A stretch of DNA of 64,000 nucleotides from Cristatella mucedo (lineage: Eukaryota > Bryozoa > Phylactolaemata > Cristatellidae), in NCBI GenBank assembly GCA_009760855.2, contig WPIO01000017.1, positions 4,330,501 through 4,394,500 on the forward strand, in the 5' to 3' direction. Numbering within the stretch: position 1 is the first letter of the stretch; the number at the start of each line of letters is the position of its first letter. The notes under the pieces are model-generated. The model was not told where the DNA came from. It searched no databases and was given only the letters and a program-made list of their open reading frames with translations. A program made the translations under genes and the position numbers. Below are positions 55,255-64,000 of the stretch, piece after piece.

Positions 55255-55335
55255 TATCAATAGTAATAATAAAATATGTATATAGCATCGCAAGAAAACT
55301 AAATCTCTTGCTCTCTAGGCAGTTTACAGATTTCT
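55255..55335 (-). mobile_element. LINE A / SINE1 tail relic
   Basis: AATAGTAATAATAAAATATGTATATAGC, AAACTAAATCTCTTGCTCTCTAGG and CAGTTTACAG follow the order of the shared LINE A / SINE1 tail in reverse complement. Strongly diverged. Confidence 0.45.
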
Positions 55336-56744
55336 CGTGCAGCATCAAATTGTGCTCGATCGCAGAACAACAACAAAAATACGCGTCTCTGCGAAGCATT
55401 TCAGCCCGTTTCAAATAAAATAAAACACGAAATGAAAGTCGGCAGAAGGTCTTTCGTGGGACTGAGGGCACTTCTGTTTCGCCTTTATTGGTGAATGACC
55501 GCACAGGTCAGTGCTACGCCACTTGATCTCTCGCGCGTCAGGTGTCCTGCTCCTAATAAAGGGTTAAGACTTTGACTTCACATGACTGCTTACCTGCGGA
55601 AGCTGAATATGACGTTCTAGAATGCATTTAGGTTTTAAGTGTAATTTGTTGCAAACAGCAATCGTTACGTCGGCAATGGTCAGCGGCGACCGGAGGCCGA
55701 ATTCGCTGCTCGGCTTACAAAGGTCCAGGAAGTTGGTGAATAATTCCATAACTCGCTGTCATACTCAGCTGACTCAGCACTCGTGCATGCTTACATGCGT
55801 ATGCCGTCCTAGCGGCTGTGAAAAAAGACTTGATTTGAAGCATGCATGCCCGTGGGCCAGAGAGCAGCAAGATTTATTTCGAGCAGGGAATAGTGCACCG
55901 AAAGCTGCCTAGTCTTTGAGGGCGCGATGTGCAGCTATCGAGACTAAAACCTAAGACCTAGTCACACGATAAAGACCGGCGACTCCCGCTTCGCGTTTTG
56001 GGTTTCCCTGCAAGAAAGAGTTTTGCTTCGTCCTCAGTTTTCGCCGCAAAATCGGCCATCTTCCTAAATTCAAAAACTGCTAGAGTAGCCCAGTTTATCT
56101 ATCGCCGGGGCCAACGATGAGAGTTTGAACGACGAGCGCACTCGCGTGTCATCCGCGCAGGAGCGATATCCATTTGTCTGACTATCTCAGTTACCTTTCC
56201 ACAGTGGCGTAGCAATGGCGGAGAGCCGCGAGCAGAATCTCGTGTAACTCCGCGGACGGCGGATCGGCGAAACGTCAAATGATGATTCGTCGCCGCACAA
56301 AACGACGAGTAGGAGGTCGGGTAGGTATGAATCAAGCCGTGCTAAATGCTTATCGATCAGGCTGGCTATTGTTATTAGTCTCTCGAGAAATATCTTGTGA
56401 TTGAGACCGTCGACTGTTGCCGACAGAGACTAAGCAGGACAATGACATTAACCCTCTCACTTTGGTCTTTGAACACGGTATCGTTAGTCTGATGACGTTG
56501 CGGCATTTGCTGTAAAGCTCACTTGTATAGAGCAGTACCTCATTTTTGCACGTCTTTGTCAGCTATTTTTTGAGTCGCAACGTTTCACTGGGTTCGTTTT
56601 TAATACTCTTTGGGGTATTATCTCAGCAAAAATTTAGCTTGGTCCTTGTTCTTTCAAGAGCAATGCAGCTGCAACCAGCTAGATCAACGACTAAAAGGGC
56701 TGATTAATTAATTTATATCTAGCGCCGCACAATAAAGAAAAAGT
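55336..56744. other. Unassigned sequence
   Basis: No gene recognised on either strand. Short frames at 55564-55912 and 56099-56335 have no family resemblance. Confidence 0.3.
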
Positions 56745-57005
56745 GAGTAGCGATGCCGAGTCAGGACGGCAATCGAGGAAGTGAGTAGCGTGGCAGTAGC
56801 AGCTCAGAGCGGCTGGAAAGAAGGTGCCGAAGTCGGCCGCATGAGGGTAGATGTCGTTGCATAAGAGTTGTGGCAGTCAATTCCACAGTCTAGGACCGTT
56901 AAAGCCAAAGTTTCTTCGCCAACGATCTTTGAGCGTAGGAGCAGAGCAGCTAATTTATTCTCCATGGAGGACCTGAGGGCGGGAGTTATAGCCGAAATGG
57001 AACAC
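56745..57005 (-). mobile_element. LINE family B fragment
   Basis: GAAGTGAGTAGCGTGGCAGTAGCAGCTCAG, GTCGTTGCATAAGAGTTGTGG and GCAGCTAATTTATTCTCCATGGAGGACCTG match the minus strand of LINE B from the 3' UTR into ORF2. The extreme tail is missing. Confidence 0.8.
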
Positions 57006-57880
57006 TAAAGGAGTAAGCAAAATGTTCGCGGTGATTATTGGAATTGTGAGAGCCTTCTACGGTGACACGTATGGCGAGCCATGCCCAGCTGCCCGAAGTT
57101 TCCCTATGGGGCTGACAGCTCACAAGGTCAGGGCCGCGATTGAGAGATTGGCTCCCAGCCAGTGTGCAATCTGATCCCGACCTCCGCCGGTCTCACAAAA
57201 ACACTGACCGACCTCACGGCCCTCGGTTCCGATACTGAGCCCCGAGCTGAATGAAGTGACCACGAGTGCGTTCGCGCGTGACTTATAGCAACCTCAGCAT
57301 CGATGCTCTAGACGTTGTTTCGCCGGCACTGACCCAGTCCAGTGAGGAAGTGCACAATAGCTTCCAAGGCAAGGAGACACCTGATGATCGCCAAAGCTCA
57401 AAGCCGTTCCGGCGAGGGTGGCAGAAATGGGCGGTACCTGCCGCCACATGCACAAACCTGGCGCCCCGAATTGCAGCGTTCTGTCCACTTAAGTCCCGAT
57501 TTCGAAAGCACCTGTAACCGAGGTCAACGGTCGCGTGACTGCCAATTCGCTCAACAGTTGCTGCCTAGCAAGTTTACACGAGCTCCGAGGCGCTTCCTCA
57601 ACGTCGGAACGCTTTTATGTGCAACGGCAGAGCGAGCGATAGTCCAGACGGAACTGCAGCCGGCGACTTCAGTTCCGTTGCGGAAATGGCTGCCGCTTGC
57701 AAGCGATTTGCCTTGGATAATAAAGATTGGTATGCTTACTTCTGTCACTTTGGTCAGTCGTGTTGCTGCTGCAGCACACCAGAGACTGCCATCCCCATCG
57801 TCTGCCTCCGACTCGAATTCGTTTCTGCAGCTCCGGCCTCTAACATTGTCGCGACAGCCGATACTGTGAATTCTGCTATA
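57006..57880. other. Unassigned sequence with overlapping open frames
   Basis: Two overlapping plus frames (57342-57869 and 57617-57967) are open. The second begins CNGRASDSPDGTAAGDFSSV, which looks protein-like, but no splice sites or family support it. Confidence 0.3.
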
Positions 57881-57884
57881 GACC

Positions 57885-57950
57885 ACGAAGACACACTAAA
57901 TGGTGTAATAAAAAGGTGTGTTTTAAGCTTTTTTAAAACGAATGCGAAAG
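57885..57950 (-). mobile_element. Short LINE family A fragment
   Basis: The minus frame reads VLKKLKTHLFITPFSVSS, matching the ORF2 terminus of LINE A (FKRNLKTHLFRTAFSGSL). Only about 65 bases remain. Confidence 0.55.
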
Positions 57951-58206
57951 GCCAAGCCTTCGTGTGAGTGCGCCGTTTGCCAGAAAATCTGAGGTAAGCA
58001 GCTTCGGCCAGAATCATCATGCATTGTGTTGCTGCTAAGTGCTAATCGTTAGTGTAATCAAAGTACGAAATTTATTGAACCTTCGGATGTGTTTTAGTGA
58101 TGTCACTCCTGCACTTCCTGCATGACATCCCAGCAGCGTCGCTTTTAGTGCTGGTGGACTGAATGTTTCCGGCTGAGTAGCAGTAAGTCATACGCCACAC
58201 TAACGC

Positions 58207-58935
58207 TAATAATAATAATAATAAATTTTTAAAAAGCACCATCAGAGAGCTTAATCTCTTTCTAGGAACTTTACAATGCTGTCAAAGAGGCATGACCCTG
58301 CGGTTAGTGATAACATGCACAGTATCCGACTGCATAAGCACATAAATGACACGTTACAAGGACCCAGCAAATCCTGTGCGGAGCGGGTGCAGTGTTAGTT
58401 TCTTTTTAAATAGCGTCAAGTCAGGGTATGTCGTAACGTCAGTCAGGAGTGGGTTGCATACTTTGAGAGCATACTAACTAAAAGTACGGTCTCCAAAGGA
58501 TTTGAGATTGGTTAGAGGCATAGTTATACAATTGAGTCAGAAGAGCGGGTGGTACGATGCCTAACTTGGTTAAGGAGTAGTTCTGATAATAGGACTGGAG
58601 CCAAAAAATAAAGAGACCAAAAAGTAAGTGACAAAACCTTGACCTCAATACACTGCTTGATTGGTATCCAGCAAACGTCGGGGAGAAGTGGTGTAATGTG
58701 GCAACTGCGAAGCTCACGGCAGACAAGCCTGAATGCAGAGTTTTACAGCAACTGTAAGCGCCTGATTACATAGACAGGTAGACCTACAAGCAGTGAGGCA
58801 CAGAAGTCGTGACGGGATATATAACAAATGCGTGGACCAACTTGGATGTGGTACCTCCACCAAAGCAGGCCCAAATTTGTGCAATATTACCTAGTTTAAG
58901 GTTAGGTAGACTTGGCTGTAAATCTAACGTGATCT
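58207..58935 (-). mobile_element. LINE family A, diverged 3' part
   Basis: It starts with AATAATAATAATAATAA (tail), GAGCTTAATCTCTTTCTAGG, then the 3' UTR and the ORF2 end (GTCTCCAAAGGATTTGAGATT) and reaches the HWLPV and post-RT segments (GTGGCAACTGCGAAGCTCACGG). Frame breaks throughout. The 5' truncation is at about 58935. Confidence 0.8.
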
Positions 58936-59754
58936 TTTAGAGAACACCGAGACCGAGTAGCAGCAAGTAGCACACTATAAGGCTGGCTCCCCAAAGAATT
59001 GCGTAAGTGATTCAAAAGCAGAACAGCAGTTACTGACTGTCAGACTCGAGCGAGTTCATTCGTCCGGCGTCAACAGCAAAGTCAAGCAATTGCCCTCGAC
59101 CTATGGTCGAAAGCTACTTTTTGGCCCGACTTGGGCTGCGTCCTCGTTTCTGACAGTGCGTGGACTCACTATCGCAGCCTTCCTAAAGGAAGCCGCGGTA
59201 TTGATGCAACTACTAGAATCTACTGATAAGGTGGGAACGATGCCACGCACAAGTGGCTAGAGTTCGAGTGAACGGTGCCTGCCTCGAGGGCCAATGCTGC
59301 ACACTTCACTGCGCCACTTAAGTTTCGTCTTTCGTCGGCATGCGATCTTATCTATGCCTTCTTCATTGGGAGAATAGTCTCACGCTTAGCCAAGTGCTGC
59401 ACAGTGCGTCAGAACCAGCGGAACCCAATCCGTCATCGGTCCCCCAGCGCACCCGTCCATAAACTCAGGCTCTGGCTGGCGCTCGTAATCTTGTCAGCAG
59501 CTCAGATTTCATCACAAGCACTATCTCTCTTTGCTACCGTCTCCGGTGGCTTCGGTGGCTGCTGCATGGGAGCTCGGCCATGCTCACTGCTTGCTCAAGA
59601 GCTAGCTCAGCCGATAGCGTTACTATTTGGTGGCAGTCATCGGTGACCATTATCATTGTCTACTCGAGCTGTTTTGCGCCATATCAAAGGCTGAGGGGCG
59701 CTATCCTCAGTCCACGTCTTGGCTGATCACAGGCTAAGAGTCCATTAGCTAGCT
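58936..59754. other. Unassigned sequence
   Basis: No gene recognised. The 123-codon frame at 59275-59646 has no domain. Confidence 0.3.
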
Positions 59755-59793
59755 GAGAAAGAGAGAGCGAGAGACAGACAGACAGACAGCAAA

Positions 59794-59846
<53 letters not shown>

Positions 59847-59992
59847 GAGAGAGAGAAAGAGAGAGAGTGAAAGACAGAGAGATACAAAGAGAGAAAGACA
59901 AAGAGAGAGAGAGAGACAGACAGACAGACGGGTCAGACAGACAGACAGAGACTGAGACAGAGAGAGCGAGAGAGACAGAGAGAGCGAGAAAA
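59755..59992. repeat. (GA)n / (GACA)n microsatellite
   Basis: A purine-rich tract of GAGA units with GACAGACA clusters, about 240 bp. The long L/S-rich minus frames are artefacts. Confidence 0.95.
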
Positions 59993-61750
59993 CTGAAATT
60001 TTCAAAAAGGAGGATCGCATGCCAATTAGTCAGAATGTACTTCGTGGCCAACATTGCTCTGCCCTGCAGACGTTTGAATGCGAATAGGGTGGAGTTTCCA
60101 GGCAATTTTCCTAAACACATTGAAGTTATTTATATTGCAGCGCCAACGATAAATTTTACCTATTCAGAAGTCAAACGAATTTGCATTGAATTATAAGCAG
60201 GCCATTGTGTACGTACACCCTGTTTGTAAATTTTCAGTGCTAATAGCCATTTCTGAAAACCAGCGTCAGCGACAGACGATACCGTAGCAATTATCTCAGA
60301 TATCTCAATATCCTCTTTACTCATCGCAAAGGCGATAGGAGTACTGGTTTATATAAGATCTAGATTTGATATGCTGCAAAGTCAAAACCAGTGGATAGCA
60401 AGACAGCTCTCTTGGAGTGAACATTGTAGGAGCAATGACGATTGTTCATTTGTTCAGCACAGTTTTGTTTTTAGTTGAAACTTTCACTTCCCATAAAGGT
60501 CCAGAGCATGCTATACTAGCTAGCCATCTCGAATTGGCGAGCTTTCATCTATATCCAGCTTGAATTTCTGCAATGAGGACTCTACTTGGAGTCATAGTCA
60601 GAATAAATATGTTCACGGCTTCAGTTTACTTTCTCATATTTCGCAACCATTCGGTACCTATTTCCGGAGATAGTTTGAAGTTGACAGCGGCCGTGCAGTG
60701 TTTGACGTTCGCAAAGGTTATTCGGGTGGTTCTAAAGAAGCAGCTATCTTTAAAGAGGATGCCCAAATGACGAGTACTTTTGAGTGACTACCCTATTAGT
60801 GAACCGGCATTACCTAAGCAAAAAGTTCAATATTTTTCTGGTAAAAAGTTTAGGTCTTCACTAACATTTTTTTTAATCTGTAATTATTCAATTTGTTAAA
60901 GTTGACTGGATTAAACAAAATACAGTATCGTCATTTTAGGATTTGGTTTTTCGAAGAAATTCTGGACTCAAAGTTGTTTAATAAGTAGGGACGATGTTCC
61001 TCAGCGTAGAGTGAGATAATCTACCATGGGACTCAGCCTCATTCAAGAGTGTCTGTATTCGGAAGAGCCTATTCTTAACGGATTACCGCGGAACAGCAAG
61101 GCATGTACGGCTCCATTTCAAATATTTTCTTGAAAAAACAAGGCTCTTGATGGCCGAATGGAGCAGTGGGTTCTTGACCTTTACCTCTCTGGTTTGAGTT
61201 ATGTTGACTGTAGGTTTTATTTACTTTTAACTGCGACAACCTGCGCCCACGATTACTCTGCTACCCAGCGGAGAGTAATGGCAGCTTGAAGGGCGTTCCA
61301 AGGATGTCTCAGCACCAGATGACAGGTTTGAGCCGTGCAGTTCCACTGAAATCTCAGACGACTTTCAAGTGAATTAATTGATGCTGCACCTTTCTCTTGA
61401 CGTTAAGCAGTTTCTCTGCTCTACGCTACCTACACTCTACGCTGCTCTACACTGTCGCGAATTAATGCTCCGTCTGCTCGCCCATCTAACGAGAGTGTGC
61501 AAAATATAGTAAATTTCGATCAGTTTTGGTCTATTTTAGAGGAAAATGTAACACTGGATTTTTTAGGATGCTTTAAGTATGTTTGTCAATATGATGACCC
61601 CCTACGAGCGAACTTTAAAAAAAGTGGCCATCATGTATTTGGAGCCGATGTCTTAGAGCTGTGACCACCATTTGACAAAACTCCACCACTTGACACTTGA
61701 AACAAAATGCGCTCGCACTGTTTCTTTTATGCCAGAAACTCACTCTTTTA
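59993..61750. other. Unassigned sequence
   Basis: No gene recognised in about 1.75 kb. TGGCCGAATGGAGCAG and GGTTTGAGTTATG (61151-61205) vaguely resemble tRNA boxes but fail as a tRNA or a SINE head. Confidence 0.3.
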
Positions 61751-61860
61751 ATAATAATAACAATAAATTGTGTGTAGCTCACTCAGATAACTTAATCTCT
61801 TTCTGGGCACTTTACATATGCTTCAGAAGAAGCATGGTCGAATGGTTGGTAGAATGCGTA
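61751..61860 (-). mobile_element. LINE A / SINE1 tail fragment
   Basis: AATAATAATAACAATAAATTG, ACTTAATCTCTTTCTGGGCACTTTACATATGC and GAAGCATGGTCGAATGGTTGG. It is the reverse complement of the LINE A 3' end. The word CATATGC is shared with SINE1. Confidence 0.65.
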
Positions 61861-62559
61861 ATGACAACAAGTATATTTATTGGTGCAAGTTCATGTATTG
61901 CGATTGAGGTTACAACGGTTTTATCTGGAGGTATTGTAGTTCCTTACAGGCCAGCAGCTGGGATCTGAGGGTAGTAACCCCGGAAGCAGCTTCAAAATGA
62001 CGACATTGCCTGTAGATGAAGGATAAAATTCAGTAAGTGCCATTTTCTCTAAGACTATAAAAAGATAATCTCGAACCCCGGCTGTTTTCGAATTTCCAAC
62101 GACTTTAATTCCAAGGTATTATGTTCAAAATAGATCAATTCTATCAAATCCGTTGACAGCTATTATGTAAATCCCATCACAAAAGGCTTCGGGTGCACCG
62201 AATACGTTCCAGCTATGGTAAATTTTAGTCAAAACAACGGCAAAAGATCTGCATGACGCCTGCTCGTAATGCCGAAAACTACCACTTTCTATCATGCTAT
62301 TGTCTGCTACTTCTGTCCTTCGTTTTCATGAGAGTACTTTTGTGTTGAAACTCTCCCCTGTGAAGTACGTCTTTAGGAAGGAGCCAAGCTTCGGATTTTG
62401 ACCCGAAAAGGGAAGAAAAGTTTAAGTGTACGAAAGGTTTACTAGAAGTGTACCAACAAATCAAGTCCTTCCTCTTCCTTTGAGTCATCCCTTTCTTATT
62501 CCGTGCGGAAGATTTTCTTAGCTGCTTATGACCATGACCACGATTTAATTATTGCAGCA
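61861..62559. other. Unassigned sequence
   Basis: No recognisable feature. Confidence 0.3.
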
Positions 62560-62790
62560 TTTTGCAGGTCCACGTTATTCGTTCTGCGTGCTGACACTGT
62601 GCATGCTGCCACTAACCACATTTGCCTGTTGACCCTGTGCACGGCACCTCTAACCGTATCGTGCTTGCTATCATTGCTACCAATAACCATTCGATCATGC
62701 TTCCTTTGCAGTAAATTTTCAGTGCCTAAAAAGAGATTAATCTCTCCGAGAGCGCTACATAAATATGTCATTATTACCATAATTATCGTG
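62560..62790 (+). mobile_element. LINE family A 3' UTR and tail
   Basis: GCATTTTGCAGGTCCACGTT, GTGCTGACACTGTGCATGCTGCCACTAACC, CATTCGATCATGCTTCCTTTGCAG and GAGATTAATCTCTCCGAGAGCGCTAC match the LINE A 3' UTR. The tail is short and degenerate (CATTATTACC). Confidence 0.8.
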
Positions 62791-63451
62791 GAGCCAGGAG
62801 GGACTGTTTCTCAATTTCAAGACCTTTCAATAACCATCTTCTGAGCACCTGATCATTTTCGTCCACCTCAATGCAAGCGCAGAAGGAAAATGCTATCCTT
62901 GTGGTCGATGCCTATAGCTTTTCTGTGTGGCGTTACTGAATGTATTTAACGACATTGAGCTGTGGATGGCTGAGCAGAGATACTACGGGCAATTTTCCAT
63001 CGGGACTCCTTGGAGGAGCACTTACCAATTTCACGCACGCTGCGGTCGTCATCATTTGATTACTGCTTACGTCTGATACTCGTTAGTGGGTGCCTCGCAG
63101 ACTAAGTGGCGCTACTTGTACTTGTCCAAGAGCTATCTGTATCTTGAGGAGAAGACACAACTACTGATAGCCTTTACTTGCCCGCCATAAAGGGTTGAAT
63201 TCGTGGATTCAGGCACTGGTATCGCGTCGAAGCGTCTATCAAATAAGAAGCTTCGTTGGGCTTGAAAGAGGCAGCTGATTCACCAAAGTTAATGGCCCAA
63301 AACTGATATCAACCAACGTTTCTTGAGTTTCTTCGTTCTCTTTTCTCACCTTCTAATGTTTTATGCTCAACGCGCCAAGTCTTTGACTCTTTCACACATC
63401 TTTTCTGATGTATTTCGCAGAAGAACTAGCTAGGCCATAATTGCTTAGCCC
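62791..63451. other. Unassigned sequence
   Basis: No gene or repeat recognised. Confidence 0.3.
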
Positions 63452-63856
63452 GTGGAAGAACAAGCCTTAAAGTTTGCTTGCGTTTTCTGCTGCCACCACG
63501 CCTTAGTTATAATGCGTTCGAGTTTTTATGTACTAGTGGAAGAGTGGCTGCATAATGTATGGCTAAAACTAATTCTTAATGCCGACGAGAGGTTTTTCTT
63601 GCGGGCATTTTATGAACATAATAGGCCGATTGAAGTATCGGGAAAGTTTAAGGTGTTCTACGGTCAAAGTTCAAGTTTTTGCAGCCAGGTTCAAGTTAGT
63701 CTGAGTGAAGGGGAATGCAGAGACTTCGAGCTGAAACTTGGGCCCTCGATACCAGCTAAGCGACTATGCTGCGTGTTTGGCCTTTTTTTGGTCTGCAATA
63801 TTGGGCGATTGGATTGGGACCTTTTGCGACAGACATGTAAAGCCTCGGGACCCTAG
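63452..63856 (+). other. Unrecognised 134-codon open frame
   Basis: The frame is long for AT-rich non-repetitive sequence. It reads VEEWLHNVWLKLILNADERF and GKFKVFYGQSSSFCSQVQVS in part, but it opens at GTG and has no recognised domain. It could be an exon, since in-frame ATGs occur only later (63511) and no start is convincing. Low confidence. Confidence 0.2.
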
Positions 63857-64000
63857 AAATGTGCTCTTCTTAATGTCACATCGTCGCTAGTCATACAAAT
63901 TAGACAGAGGCTTTACTGCTGGCCAACGACGAAAAGGACCAAGCTCTGCATTATCACTCTCATTTGTTGCAAAAGAAGCGCGTTAATTTCCGTGCGCTGA
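63857..64000. other. Unassigned window end
   Basis: Nothing recognisable in the last 144 bases. CTGCATTATCACTCTCATTTGTTGCAAAAGAAGCGCG has a faint likeness to the LINE A tail but is too short to call. Confidence 0.25.

Noticed and set aside
57342-57967. Two overlapping 116-175 codon frames
   Set aside because: No recognised domain, and the 3' part of the second frame runs into a LINE A fragment on the other strand.
59684-60196. Ser/Leu-rich minus frames and Arg/Glu-rich plus frame
   Set aside because: Artefacts of the (GA)n/(GACA)n tract.
61141-61215. Possible tRNA-like SINE head
   Set aside because: Box A (TGGCCGAATGG) is acceptable but the box B candidate GGTTTGAGTTA departs from consensus and no SINE body follows.

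Overview
This is a window of nuclear DNA from an animal, not from a prokaryote. The grounds are a spliced gene with a consensus GT-AG intron of about 10.5 kb, dozens of 5'-truncated non-LTR retrotransposons (LINEs) with (ATT)n or (TACAT)n tails, tRNA-derived SINEs, a hAT MITE, long TG/CA/GA microsatellites and a satellite array. A repeat-rich invertebrate fits best, but I cannot fix the phylum from the sequence.

Two protein-coding genes are supported. (1) A LYSMD3/LYSMD4-type gene on the + strand has exon 1 at 6049-6375 and exon 2 at 16830-17543. The phase-0 intron cuts through the LysM domain. The predicted protein is 346 residues with a C-terminal membrane anchor. Its intron holds LINE copies in both orientations, a SINE and two very long TG tracts. 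(2) An intronless 142-codon ORF at 53329-53757 encodes a four-helix membrane protein that resembles small bacterial membrane proteins more than an animal family I know. Weaker coding signals include a possible signal-peptide exon at 30.8 kb, decayed helical ORFs at 36-42 kb and a transposase-like helix-turn-helix near 42.1 kb.

Repeats dominate. LINE family A (CR1/L2-like RT, ATT tail, 3' hairpin) gives about 20 fragments. LINE family B (TACAT tail) gives seven. A more diverged LINE lies at 46-47 kb. SINE1 (3.5 and 50.7 kb) ends in the same hairpin plus tail as LINE A, so it probably borrows LINE A's machinery. SINE2 is a separate tRNA-derived family with three copies. A 185-bp SPIN-like hAT MITE is at 3685-3869. 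An undescribed-looking 769-bp element with palindromic termini is at 32930-33698.

The most striking structure is between 20.1 and 27.8 kb. A roughly 168-bp satellite monomer is organised into a higher-order repeat of about 840 bp (five monomers). It occurs as two arrays in opposite orientation (20.12-21.82 kb and 23.82-26.55 kb, with remnants to 27.8 kb) around a spacer of about 2 kb. The rest is unannotatable sequence, including several CpG-rich blocks (1.2-2.0, 6.1-6.4, 29.6-31.1, 37.2-37.6, 41.8-43.3, 44.1-44.8 and 52.3-52.8 kb) that could hold promoters or first exons but show none I can prove.
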